DNA from: Nephrocerus scutellatus
Lineage: Eukaryota > Arthropoda > Insecta > Diptera > Pipunculidae
Reading direction: 5' to 3'
DNA: 64,000 bases
Assembly (NCBI GenBank): GCA_947095585.1
Contig: OX352765.1
Location: 17,606,444-17,670,443 of the forward strand
The translations under genes and the position numbers were made by a program. The notes beneath the pieces were generated by a model. That model did no database searches. It was not told the origin of the DNA and saw nothing but the letters and a program-made list of their open reading frames with translations. Shown here piece after piece: positions 45,140 through 56,479 of this stretch (within the stretch, counting starts at the first letter, position 1; the number at the start of each line of letters is the position of its first letter).

Positions 45140-45950
45140 ATTTGACTAAGCCTTAGTCACTAAGGGATTAGTGATACCAATTCTAAACACAAACATCACA
45201 GTTGCGATATATAAACTCTCCCTTTCGTTTTCCGAAGAAATCCTGGTTGTTGTGGATTTGCATTCCATTTGCAAACCGTGTACAACGAAAACCAGTAATG
45301 GTCCATTGTGATACCATATTGACTAAGAAAATTTCCTCACCTACTCGTTGAACCATTTGGAGCTTCGTATGAAGTGGATCACTCGTATTCGTACTCGTCA
45401 ATCAATAAGTCATTGTAAAAGAAAGTTCCCAGAGGGCTTACGTTTTTAAGAAAGGACTAGGCACGTACAGAGAAGGTGGAGAATGGTCTCCTACTCCATC
45501 TCGTCCATACAGCTTCTACAGAAGTCGTTCGAGAAAACGTCTCAAGCCTTAATGGATGCTTGCCTATGAGGCACTGCTCAGTGGTAACACGTATTAAAGC
45601 ACCGATGTAGGATCTTTTTACAGATATCAAAAACTTGGCGCGTTTTGGATCCAGCTTGTGCCAGATCTGTTGTTTTGCTAGACAAGTTGGTCCGTCTGAC
45701 CCCCTACGGTTAGTTTTCTCCGGTAGCATCCCGCTTTTACATAAGTTTTCATGTAGCGATTGGTAGATAGGTAAAATGGGTAGTGTAGGTCCATGTTTGT
45801 CAAGTTCATCAGCCTTACAATTTCAAGGAATATCTCTATGCACCAGCACCCAACACCGGTAAATGTAGAACTTCTCCAACCGACTCCTTGAGAGATTATC
45901 AGCAGTTAAGGCTCAGTGAACCATAACATTGTATTGTCATTAGGGCTGTT
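45140..45950 (-). mobile_element. Family D LINE 3' part, antisense
   Basis: Minus strand: CLAKQQIWHKLDPKRAKFLI, then IGALIRVTTEQCLIGKHPLR (45,457-45,729) match QIWPKLDPKRSKCLI and the following tail at 36.3-36.5 kb. Further left, MVSQWTITG matches VVSQWTITG just before the 3' end at 36.7 kb. The RNase H part is reduced to short blocks near 45,840-45,900. The LINE joins the clueless pseudogene with no clear boundary feature. Confidence 0.78.
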
Positions 45951-46099
45951 CATTTGTGCGAATTGGATGGCGGTTAGTGCATAAAAATAGACTTGCAAGA
46001 TTTGACACAGACAAAACTTTGTGGCTTCTTTAGCACAAGTCCATCATCGGATTTTTTTTTTTAGATAACCCTAGTCCAAGTGGCTGTCACTGCGACCTA

Positions 46100-46935
46100 A
46101 AAGATCTATTGCATCAATAGGGAATTAATTGTCTAAGAGACATACAACTTTCCTAATGAACGACAGAATGTCCTTAGTAGCAGAGTTTTTCAACTCCGTT
46201 GCCGAGCATATTTCCTTATTGAATATGCGTCTCCTTAACCAAATAAGTGCTTGGCATTCGCAGAGAATGTGTTTGGATGACTCCTCATCTATCGCACAGA
46301 ACCAACATTCTGTCACAAAGCCAACACCAATTTTGTTAAAATGATACCTTAAGCCACAACGGCCAGTTAGAAAACTCACTAGCTTCCTAATACTGCCTTT
46401 ATCTAAATACAGGATTTCTTTATATTAGAAGGGTCTGATCAATTGTCTGGATTGCCTTAGCCCCGGGGTATTTTCCCATTGAGCCAGGCGAAGTTTGCCT
46501 TCCCAATAGTTAATCAGTTTTGTGGCGGCACTCCAATTGACGCCATAAAATGGTTCAGGTCCTATGAATGCAGATTCCGAACCAGTCCTAGCCAGTTCAT
46601 CTGCAGTTTCGTTGTCTGCAATTCCTCGATGACCTGGCACACAACCGAGCTTATCCCTGTTGTGTCTGGCCAGAGATTGCAGTGCATCGTAGCAGCTTTT
46701 AACGAGTCCATTAAATTGGACGACAGAGCTTTAAGTGCTGCCTGACTATCTGAATAGATATATATTCTCGCGCCCTTAACGCCTTTACTAAGGTTTATCC
46801 TAGCGCAGATCTCTATGGAATGGAGTTCAGCCTGTAAGACCGTGGGACTTAATCCCATTGGTATCGAGACCTTTGTATTGGGTCCGAAAATGACAGCACC
46901 AATCATCGGAATAGTTAATTTGCACCACAACATTG
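46100..46935 (-). mobile_element. Family D LINE RNase H and tail, antisense
   Basis: Read leftwards from 46,935: GAVIFGPNTKVSIPMGLSPT, VLQAELHSIEICARINLS (catalytic Glu), ARIYIYSDSQAALKALS (Asp). After a frameshift comes MPGHRGIADNETADELART (final Asp), then IGPEPFYGVNWSAATKLINY. After another shift come FLTGRCGLRYHFNKIGVGFV and CWFCAIDEESSKHILCECQA, a cysteine-rich tail. At least two frameshifts. Sequence is very close to the plus-strand fragment at 21.8-22.25 kb. Confidence 0.85.
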
Positions 46936-46939
46936 CACT

Positions 46940-48080
46940 GTCACTCGTACTGCATGTTTCATTTCAATTGGACAATGGGAAGTTGATAAAAATCGAGTTG
47001 CAAGACTTGCAGCTAAGAAACAGATGAACCCAAGAAACTGCGTGTATCTTCAGAGTCCATAATTAGACTAACTCAATCGAACCAAAGTATTGTAATACAA
47101 TTAGTACTGAATATGAGAGCGAAACTTCAATTTGATTGGATAACGAGAAGTATATCAAAATATTATTGCTAAATTTTAGACCGCAACATTTATGAAGCTT
47201 CCAAATGCCAAGCCCATAGTTGAAATAGTTTATTTGTAATATTGTCACGGGGACTACATGTTTGTGCATAATTTAATTTTTTTTTTAATTTTACTATAAC
47301 TTTCTTTATAATTAAATAGGAACTCAATATATCTTAATTACCCTTCCTGATTATAAAAGCTCTAATGAAGTCTCGTTAGTCCAATTTTTTTGTAAGTAAG
47401 CTGTGCTATTTAGAATCTTGGCGGTTTGGCGAATTTATTAAAAAAATTAGCGAGTCCAAAGGCGCTATTTTACACCATGCTCTTAATCTATAAAATGGAA
47501 ATTGCACGGTGCAATTATTGTTGCGTGAAAAGATCCATTAATGTGATAGTCGCTTGGGCTTTTAATCATACAGCAGTCAATCCATCTCCATCTATTGTTC
47601 TGTTAAGCAGTAATTGGCGCAGGCAAGCAGTCGCATTAACAATTATCAACATTTGCGATATTAAATTTAAATGCCCACAACACCACACATATAGTGGCTG
47701 CATGCGGATGGTGTAATGAATAATCAATAACATCAGCTTCAGCTTCATGATGGTTACGAAGGGCGGACACCGCTTTGAAACACATTTACAGGATTAATGA
47801 CAACGTTTATGCTTTGGCGTCATCTGCGGGTCGTGTCGTAGGCTAAATTTGCATAACAATAATAAACTGTCAAACACATGACATCGCATATTGCAAAAGG
47901 CGGGAATTACAAAGTGAAATGTGTAGCTCAGCGTTAGTGGAGAGCATTAATTAACTGATTCAGTGACTATAGTTAGGTTGTCGGCGGTCAGCATGTAATT
48001 TTCAAAGAGATATAATCACTATATATTTAGTCGATGAGGGGAATCTGCTACATTTAATTATTATTTTGTTTTTTAAATTA
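46940..48080. other. AT-rich sequence, no gene recognised
   Basis: Short frames only, such as 47,426-47,716 and its antisense partner. No motif. Confidence 0.45.
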
Positions 48081-48084
48081 TGTT

Positions 48085-48470
48085 GGCAGAGACGTACTTT
48101 TGACCTTAAATGACTTCACACCCTATAACTCTTGAACGCTTCCACATACAAGGTTACTATTAATCTTTTTTGAAAGAAAAGTACATTTCTAAGATCAATA
48201 TACATACAATATATACATTTTTTTAAATTTTCTTTCAAAAAAGACCAACAGCAAGCTTTTAGCTGTAGCTGGCGTTCAAGAGTTATAGGGTGTGAAGTCA
48301 TGTAAGGTCAATAGTACGTCTCTTCACATTAAAACGCTACGTACACCGCAGTGGTTGAAAATAGACCCTCCCCCCACCCCTCCAATATGATTTTTTTCAC
48401 GAAATTAACCAAGGAATCATCCCCTTAAGTATTTGCCACCTTAACGGATACACCCTGTATATGTAACTAC
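48085..48470 (-). repeat. Fold-back repeat family, copy 2
   Basis: Long diverged inverted arms at 48,088-48,180 and 48,228-48,322, loop about 47 bases. The best-matched part is TGACTTCACACCCTATAACT then CTTGAACG on the left and its complement on the right. To the right lies a ~145-base head which, on the minus strand, starts ATATACAGGGTGTATCCGTT. Head and arms match the plus-strand copy at 9,586-9,895. Confidence 0.85.
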
Positions 48471-48474
48471 TAAC

Positions 48475-50060
48475 AAAGTTCGTAAGTTCACTTATTTTCT
48501 ACCTAATCATAGTAATATATTGTTTAATTTGTATTAAATAAATATAAATGTATTAAATAAAATAATAAAAAATAAAATATCCCCAAACGAGACCATATAG
48601 CTGTGAAAGGCAAAACCAAATTCGATATAGCAATTATTAATGCACGAATTCGAAAACCCCATTTAATTACTATTTAATCACATCTTACACATACGAAGGG
48701 AATCCCATTCCATTAAACATTTATTTAGTCCAGCATCCAGTCATATTTCAAAGCAGAAGAAGCTCCTTCGGAAGTTCATGGCAACATTGTAGAGCAATCG
48801 CCTGCAGAAGTCATGACATGACAACAGTTTCCTCTGACAAGCAACACTAAATTAATCGAAATAAAGATCTCTCCTGTGTGTGTTCGCAGTATTCCAGTAT
48901 ACATGACACCATAGAACAAGGACAAACAGAATTCAGCCATCCGTATGTAATTATGCAAATTGATATCAAAACTAATTGGCAGTGCAATGCAATGAGACCC
49001 ACACACATCACTTCACCCGACTTACTTGTTGAAGTCCTTTTCAAAACCAACCTAATTGCAAGTTGAGGAAGCTGATATAATTGACGATGTATCATCTCAT
49101 GCATTGGCAAAGGATTAAGTCATCATCGACGAGACGTCGCCTGCATCATCGTTAGCAATTGATACGGAATGCAAAAAAGATTCCTCAACGACCGACATGC
49201 ACGTAATTAAGGACACATATTGACAGTATTTTCTTAGTTCCGTTGTTTTTTACCATCACACATCATCGTCTCTGTTCAAATGCATTCGATTACCCTTTGG
49301 TTGAGATTACTTGAGTGTGATCCTTTGCAGTCCTTCTCGTTCAAAGGACAATTGACAAACAGCGAGTGTCATCAGTATAAGAGAATACAGGGTGGCAGCC
49401 AATCTTTGGTCTGTCTTCAATGGATGGAATGGATGCTTGTCCTTGTTAACATGCTTCAATAGAATCAAACTCAATGGGATGGCGAAAAGTTTTCTAATCT
49501 TTCAGATAAAGTGGAAGGCAAAACAAAAACAAAAAATACAACAAAACACCAGAACAGCAGGCAATCGAACGGACAGACGGACGAACGACCCTCGAAAAGC
49601 AATCAAATCGATTAAAGGAAATCGATATAGGGTGTAATTTCCGTTGTGCATAAAATCCTCCCATACACTTAAACATATTTCGTATCTCGAGTTTAAAATA
49701 ACCCCAAAAGCTTAATGAACCACGATCCACACCAATACAAGCAGCAGAAGTGTGAGTGGTGTTATTCCCAGCGAAGCCTTCTATTCAAATTGGTAGTGTA
49801 GCCAGCCAGTCAGCCATTGTTCTACTCCATTAATTCCATTTTTATTGCTTTTGGGATTTGCGAGTTGCTTCACATGTTCCTCCTGTTACTGCTTTAATTT
49901 CTGTGAGAATATTTTTCGTCTGCGTTTTGATTTTGTAAAGAGGCAAAAAGTTTGTTTAGCTTGTTCTTGTGCTTTTAATGGCTTTATGTGTTGGAGGAGT
50001 GCATGTGTTAATAATTCTCACATACATAGATATTTACATGCCAGGTGTTGCTAAAAGAAA
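48475..50060. other. AT-rich sequence, no gene recognised
   Basis: Composition is somewhat less AT-rich around 48,850-49,700, but frames are short, overlap on both strands and carry no motif. Host intergenic or intronic DNA is likely. Confidence 0.45.
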
Positions 50061-50069
50061 ATTCCAGAA

Positions 50070-50640
50070 AATTTATTTCTAAAAGTTTTCTAGAGCAAAG
50101 GGGAAAATTTCTTTGGTCAGAAATATTTAAAATCTCTGAAAGAGCCAGAAGCCTGTTGAATAACCTGCAACACTTTGTATTAAGTGTTCTTTCAAATAAA
50201 AAACAAGTGACCTTTATAGCAACTGACTCAGAAAAAGCTTTTGATTACATTGGAGTGCATATAGTACTTCAACAACTCGCTAGTTGGAGAGTGTGCCAAA
50301 AAATCTTTTTCTTTGTTAAAGCCTCTTAAGCTGCCGCAAATTTCGGGTTGGAATAAATTCAAAATACTTGAAAACACAACTTCAGCATAATGGAATTCAA
50401 CAGGGATCGCCATTCATATTATTATACACTCGATCGAATTAGTAAGATTATAGAGTATAGAGTACACTAAATAGAGCACTCTAAATACGCAGCCGTTGCT
50501 ATAATTTTTTCTAATATTGCGCATAATAATTGCCTTCAAAATATCCTTAGTAAAATTCTTCAAGACATTAACAAATGGCCTGCGATCTCAGGAGCAAACC
50601 TCTCCCTAGATAAATGCAAACTTCTTCATATTTGCAGAAG
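50070..50640 (+). mobile_element. I-type LINE reverse transcriptase fragment
   Basis: Plus strand: ARSLLNNLQHFVLSVLSNKK, then TDSEKAFDYIGVHIVLQQLA (first catalytic Asp region), then, with shifts, N-G-I-Q-Q-G-S-P at about 50,392-50,415 (equivalent to NGIPQGSP of the I factor) and ANLSLDKCKLLHICR at about 50,600. The YADD box is not readable between 50,460 and 50,520. Its orientation is opposite to the LINE pieces immediately to the right. Confidence 0.75.
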
Positions 50641-51540
50641 GCACAAGTGTTGAAATTTCGTCGTAGGCCAGACAGATTTTCCATCTTACGGAAGCAGCTG
50701 CCTTACCTATGCTGCGTATCTCTTCCCGCATTATGCGGTACGCTATGCCACAGCATGGTTCTGGCCATACAAGCGACGTTTCTGCCCCTTTGTTAGCGAA
50801 CCTATCCACTACTTCAGTGCCTTCAATGCCAGTATGTTCTGGTACCCAGTACAAGCGTACCTTGTTTAGTTGGCCAAGTCAGTTTAGCTTCTCGCTACAC
50901 TTCTCAACCAGTCTTGACGTGATGTGGAATGCATGTAGGGCTTTTAGCACAGCTTGGCTGTCTGTCACGATGGCTATATCCTGCCTCACGTAGTTTTTTT
51001 TAGATTAAAGTGAGTCCATCTTTCGATGGGGTTTGTAATTCTGCATGGAATATGCTCGGGTGCTGCACCAATGCTTCAGAGTACTTGCTTCTTGGCCCAT
51101 GGACTCCCGCACATGTGCCTTCTATTTTCTTTGATCCATCCGTATATCACTTTATCGCTCCCGGATGTATATGGTATTCAGTTTTAGATCTGAATTCCTT
51201 CTTGGTTCTCATTTTGACCCCTAAGTTTTTTTTTAATTCAAGCTTTTGCGCCATGTTGTCACAAGGATGCTGGCTAACGGAACCTGGCTTCCTCTGATTT
51301 GCTCTCTACCACTATATGAAGTGGGAATAGCCCAAGAATAACCTCCATACCCGCCGTGGGGCAGCTTATAATTGTAATTAAAATACTAACTCCCCAGGGT
51401 TTTCCTGTCACTTTTCTTTTTAATTTACTCAGCATCTCGCACATCCATTTAGTGATTGTGCCGTCTACTTTCTTTCTCTCCAGAGCAATTCGTCTCATAA
51501 GATGCGTTGTCGAATGCTTTTATTGTAATAAATAGTGTAG
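50600..51540 (-). mobile_element. Family D-like LINE: RT stub joined to RNase H, antisense
   Basis: From 51,540 leftwards: KAFDNASYET and RKKVDGTITKWMCEMLSK (RT), then a degraded CPTAGMEVILG in place of CPQGGVLSP. After deletion of the remaining RT, RNase H reads WYTDGSKKIEGTCAGVHGPR (51,190-51,130), FHAEL, VTDSQAVLKALHAFHITSRL and LYWVPEHTGIEGTEVVDRFA (50,606-50,854). All four RNase H catalytic positions are still readable, but in different frames. Confidence 0.78.
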
Positions 51541-51544
51541 ACAT

Positions 51545-51835
51545 AGAGGTGATGAATGGAATACAATATCCGACAAACAGCCGCTGGTGGCACTCATTGG
51601 TCCTTTTGACGAAATTTTCGATGACATTTTTGCAAGTGCCGGCTCAATTTTATCAACGGCGGGCGCTTCGAATCTCGTCTTTCTGTTCAGTAATTGTACT
51701 TGGGTTTGGCATAAACCTTTTGTTTCACATCACCGCGGCGAGAGATATCTGTCCCTTTAAATTTTGTCTTCAACAATTGCATTGTTTCGTTAGCTGTGTG
51801 ACAGGTTGTGCCGTCACACGTGTTCATCTTCCAGG
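51545..51835 (-). mobile_element. DD41D-type mariner transposase fragment
   Basis: Minus strand: TCHTANETMQLLKTKFKGTD, then ISRRGDV followed directly by KQKVYA. The WPPRSCDLTPLDYFLWG segment carrying the third catalytic Asp is deleted. A shifted C-terminus (KNVIENFVKRTN-like) ends at about 51,550. It separates two family D LINE pieces of the same orientation. Confidence 0.7.
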
Positions 51836-52490
51836 TAGGCGTCTTCGTCCCGAAATGATCTGGAGGGGAAGGTGACCTGGACGTTTTTGTTTAAATGGAA
51901 TTGCGGAATGGAGTTGCTTGCAGTAAATGTCGCGTGGTTTAACGTCGAACAGGATGTCCAATGTGGCTAAGGGGGTTGTACGAAGTGCTCCGCTCATGCA
52001 TAGACTAGCTGATCTTTGGACTTTGCTTAATATGTCAAGGGTTACTTTTTTATTTAAGGCAGTCCACCATACAGGTGTGACTAGAAAAAGTATAGAAGAG
52101 AAGGTCTTACTACCGCTACCGCTACGGCTACCGATGGCTTTTTTGCATAAGAAGAGTACCACTGTGGCTTTACGAACTCTTCCTTGTATGTTAGGTTTTC
52201 AGCTCAGCTTCCTGTCCAAATATTTGGCTCTATCAGGGAATGTTAAGCTTATGCCTTTTATAGAAGGAGGGTTTATAAGTGGAACTTTATATTTCCTGGT
52301 GAATAGAACAAGCTCAGTTTTGTGAGGAGACCTAGCTGCACAAACACGGACAGGTCTCTTCTGAGTTTTAACTGACCTAATCGGCTCAAATTTCTCGATT
52401 AATCGGACTACTGTTCGGCGAGGGTGCGTTATGCTGACCGAAAAATACACGACATTTTCAGACGGTCTCCGCAAAAATCCCATTAATTCG
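51836..52490 (-). mobile_element. Family D LINE RT palm-thumb fragment, antisense
   Basis: Minus strand: SPHKTELVLFTRKYKVPLIN, ISLTFPDRAKYL (52,199-52,483), then KKAIGSR, VWWTALNKKVTLDILSKVQR and SASLCMSGALRTTPLATLDI (51,824-52,162). This is the RT thumb of LOA/R1-type LINEs, homologous to the thumb fused into the 317-codon frame at 35.5 kb. Frameshift near 52,190. Confidence 0.8.
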
Positions 52491-52683
52491 GTAGTGGATT
52501 TTCACAATTTTTATGCGTTTAGCATCCTTGTAGTTCTCAATGACTAAACCTCAAAATTCACACATAACTTTTTGAAAATTAATATAACGATTCAGTTTTT
52601 TTCGCCAACATTTGGGTCGAATCTTGTTGTAATGTCCCCTATATTAAATGTGAATGAAGGTCTTGTCAATAGTTATTTATTAC

Positions 52684-52896
52684 CTATTAATAATAATAAT
52701 AATATACGGCGTGACAGACCATTGCGGTCCAAGGCCTAGCTTCTCGCAACCATTTGTGTTTCTCGGAACGTTTGTCACCCATTCGCGAGAGGTGGGACAC
52801 CGTGAAAAATACTTTTGGTGTTACTGGGATTCGAACCACGAACCTCCTGCTCAGTAGCCACACATATTTGCACTGAGCCACGGCGCCCACTATTAA
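52684..52896 (-). mobile_element. tRNA-derived SINE with target-site duplication
   Basis: Minus strand from about 52,889: GTGGGCGCCGTGGCTCAGTG (A box), then GGTTCGTGGTTCGAATCCCA (B box), AAGTATTTTTCACGGTGTCC, and a 3' end GACCGCAATGGTCTGTCACG then CCGTATATTATTATTATTAT. A ~70-base internal segment present at 40.4 kb is missing. CTATTAA at 52,684-52,690 and 52,890-52,896 flanks the element as a likely 7-bp target duplication. Youngest-looking SINE copy in the window. Confidence 0.88.
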
Positions 52897-52899
52897 CTA

Positions 52900-53620
52900 T
52901 CAATATTACAACCATAAAAACAAGACCAAAACCAAGACTAACTGCACTAAAGCAATACCAATACCAAGACTGAGTATACAAAACCAAAAGCAAGATCGAC
53001 TTGCCATGGGCTTTGTCTTGCGTCTGCTCATCACTAATCGGATTTAACATCATTGCGAAAATAATCTTTGTGCATAAAAACTGATACCAGTTTTTACCTT
53101 ACTGCTGTTAGACAACTCCTCACGTCCTCTCTCTTCTACCTTAAAGCCTATCATTGCGAAAATTAAAAAATATTACCGTCATTAACGAAAAAATTCGCTC
53201 CCCACTGTAATCGCATTAAAAGATAAAAGATAAAAAAACTCCTCATTAAAAATTCTGAATTCTGAAAGGTCTTTTTCAGCCATCCTTGAAAAAATATTCA
53301 CAACAAAGCTAAATTCTTTTTTGCTGTTACAAGTAATTTCCAAGCAATTAGCAAAAAAGAAATACAAAAATAATAATGATGTAATAACGTATGCGTGCTT
53401 CATTAAATGGCGATATCAAGAAGGGAAAAAAATGACAACCACAAAGAGGTTATCAGGCCAACCTAGCACATTTCCTAATCCTTTCAATTAGCAATGTTAA
53501 TGGCAGAACTAAAAAATGCTAAGCCTTCTATTATCCTGGCGACCACAAAAATTAGAAAAAAGAACTCTTATCATTAGCAATTGAACTTTTTACAGACAAA
53601 AAAATTGCAGAAAATCAGGC
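52900..53620. other. AT-rich sequence, no gene recognised
   Basis: Short frames only. Nothing shared with other parts of the window was noted. Confidence 0.45.
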
Positions 53621-53624
53621 AAAG

Positions 53625-54815
53625 GAGAGTGGAAGAAGGGAATGATTGTCAAGCTCCCTAAAAAAGGTAGTCTTATGGAGTGCGAAAACTGGAAACTGGC
53701 ATTTGCGTTCATCCTGCAGTTGCAAAGGTAATAGCCAAAGTAGTACTTGAGCTAATTAAGGAACATGTGGAAGATACACTCGATGCCGAACAAGCAGATT
53801 TCCGCACTGGATCCTCCTGTGTCGACCACATCAACACCCTGTGGATCATTATTAAACAGTGCGTTGAATTCCGGTTACCACTGCACCTGCTGTTCATCGA
53901 TTTTGAGAAGGCGTTTGACAGTGTCAACAGCTATACCCGACAAACTAATAGCTATTATTAAAGCAACCTATGATGGCTCTAAATGTAATGTGCTGCATAG
54001 AGGAAAGCTGTCAGAGACATTCGAGATCCTAAGTGGGGTACGACAAGGTTGCATTCTATCGCCGATACTTTTTTTGTTGGTGATTAGCGATGTGCTTCGC
54101 GCAGCTTTATCTACTGGAACTATCTGGACTACGCTGCACCAAATGACAGCAAATGTGGAAAGGAAGGCCAAAACGAAAATCATCAACCTCGGCACTAACT
54201 CAGTAACTCAAGTTAACATTGCTGGACAACCGGTAGAGAGAGTAGAGAGTTTTCAATATCTTGGGAGTATAGTCTCGACCGAAGGTGGAACCGAACAGGA
54301 CTTTGTCAACCGAATCGGCAAAGCAAAATCAGTGCTTGGAATGAGGTCCATGATAAGGCGGCGAAGCAATGCGATAAGCTTAAACACCAAGCTGCGACTG
54401 ATCCATTCAAATGTTGTATCTGTGCTGTTGTATGGGTGCAGCACTTGGAAGGTGACCGCAACTATCACAAAAAGATTACAAACGTTCCTAAATAGGTGCA
54501 TACGGAACATCTTAAGGGTTTTCTGTCCTAACCGTATGTCTTACGAACATCTTTACCAGAGAACCAATAGGCACAACCATCCAACGACGGAAGTGGGAGT
54601 GGATTGGTCATCCACTCCGAAAAGGCGACAGTTCCATAGCAAACACACAATGCAATGGAATCCGTTATCTCAGGACGGTAGAAAAACGGGTCGGTCGTCC
54701 GAGAAATACATGGCGCAGAACAGTTGAGGAGGAGTCACGGCAATTGGAGAAGAGTTGGGAAGATAGCTGAAGGCCCTATCGCCCACAAGGGGATATAGGA
54801 CATAAGTAAGAAGTA
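53625..54815 (+). mobile_element. Family B LINE copy 3: RT lacking the catalytic box
   Basis: Starts at about the same RT position as copy 2 (KKGSLMECENWK-like). The frame 53,680-53,961 gives KVIAKVVLELIKEHVEDTLD, FRTGSSCVDHINTLWIIIKQ and IDFEKAFDSVNS. The other frame (53,765-54,727, 320 codons, of which the first ~55 are shadow) gives IPDKLIAIIKATYDGSKCNV, SGVRQGCILSPILFLLVISD, VERVESFQYLGSIVSTEGGT and VSVLLYGCSTWKVTATITKR. At about 54,120 LDYA is joined to LHQM, removing the DDVCLLSHR part of the active site. It is the best-preserved family B copy otherwise. Confidence 0.9.
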
Positions 54816-54819
54816 AGTA

Positions 54820-55560
54820 AAGATAGATTCCTTAGAATAAATCTGTTGGGTTTAGCTTTTGTGTTTGCTTTATATGTAATCTCTGATGGAGCAAACCGCT
54901 CTCGTGGTTACCCGAAATTATTCTTCTGTAAAATTATTTATGAAATCAGAAATAACTTGGCCCACTTCAGTTCTCGTTAATGTTTTCATTTAGTCACAAA
55001 CGCACAACTCCAAAAGAAAACCAACAACAGCAGCAATAAATGAAACTCGAACAGAAACAGTAAACAATTTATTCTACGATGTAAATGTTGAACAAACATT
55101 CATTAACCATCAAAGAACTCACAGGACACACGGTAGTTATACCATGGACCCTCTCCGACCGACTATACCACTGACAAGCCCAATCCCAGCTTTAACCAAA
55201 CAAACATCGCTCGCTTATTTTCATGGTTTTTATGCTCTCAACCGTGGAATTGTTTAATTTGGTTGCTTGGCTGAGGATTCTTTCGTCCAACGTCATCGTC
55301 AACATCACCGTGCGCAATTTATTCAGCATTCATGGCATATTATTTAATTATCCACATACTGTAGCTGTGTACACCAACAGGGGCAACAATTTAATTTCGT
55401 TAAATAAATTTCGCTGTGGACTCTTAGCTGTGGTTAAAAAAGCAGTAAAGCTGGAATAATGCTTTTTTAAGTCAAATCTGAATTTGTGCAGCAATTATAA
55501 AGCCATTCGGGGCGACTTGACTACAGACTTTCAAATAATTGCAAATATTCGTACCACATT
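54820..55560. other. AT-rich sequence, no gene recognised
   Basis: The plus-strand frame 55,223-55,459 (78 codons) is hydrophobic at its start but has no recognised motif or splice support. Confidence 0.4.
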
Positions 55561-55564
55561 AATA

Positions 55565-56245
55565 AAAACAAGTAAATGTAAAAAAAAAACTTCGTTTTCG
55601 GGTACGAAAATTTTTATATTTACATCGAAACACGCCACACAGTCGTTTATTATTTGGTAATAATCGCCAAAATATCTATTTAGAGGTTGGGGCTATTTTA
55701 GCAGGATATACAAAAGCGGGATATAAAAATGGGCCCCCGACATTGAGTCGCTCACAAAATTTTAGCCCTCTAGGTCGTGCGAATGGTTGTTGAAAAAGAC
55801 CTCAAAAAACGAGAAAATTCGAAACCATCACACGTGCCACACGCGAAACGCGACACATGTCATACTCGGAATATAAAAAACGCTATGTTGGACTTAGATA
55901 CTCAGAAAATTTCAACTCTCTCGGTCGTGTGGAAAGTGGTTAAAAAGGACTTCTAAGAAGTCGACAAAAAAATATCAACCCATCACACACCCCACACGTG
56001 ACACGCTTCATACTCGGAATATAAAAATGTTATTTAGAACTTAGACACTTACAAAATTTTAGCTATCTAGGTTGTGGGGAAGTTGGTTAGAAAGGACCTC
56101 AAAGAAGTCGAAAACAATTTTTCAAACCATCACACGCGCCACACGCGTCATACTCGGAATATAAAAAATGCTATTTTGGACTAGACACTCACAAAATGTC
56201 AGTTCTTTAGGTCATGTGGAGAGAAATAGTGAAGAGAATAGTAAC
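55565..56245 (+). repeat. Dispersed repeat with expanded ~145-bp tandem units
   Basis: The leader AAGTAAATGTAAAAAAAAAA and a TTATTTGGTAATAA block match the minus-strand copy at 2.3-2.6 kb. They are followed by 3-4 tandem units. The landmark CATACTCGGAATATAAAAA falls at 55,861, 56,009 and 56,149 (spacing 148 and 140). A second landmark, ACAAAATTTTAG-like, falls near 55,755, 55,905, 56,050 and 56,190. Units contain CACACGCGCCACACGCG-like segments. Confidence 0.88.
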
Positions 56246-56479
56246 GAAGTTTTTTACGGCCGGGGTAGGCTCAGTTGTTGTCCGGAATAAGAAACACTTT
56301 TTTGTTATAAAAATATAACACTTATTCTATCGCTAACAAATTTACAATCTACTTTTTGTTGATCACTACCTTTTATGACTTGTGAATCGTCGGTGTGGCG
56401 CAGCAGCGTGCTTCCCGTGAGCAGATTTACTTAGTGGGAATATTTTAGAGAGGAAAAGTCTACCTATGTTTCTCCTAAC

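Noticed and set aside
55223..55459. 78-codon frame as a small membrane protein
   Set aside because: Hydrophobic start but no start context, no homologous family recognised and no supporting splice sites.
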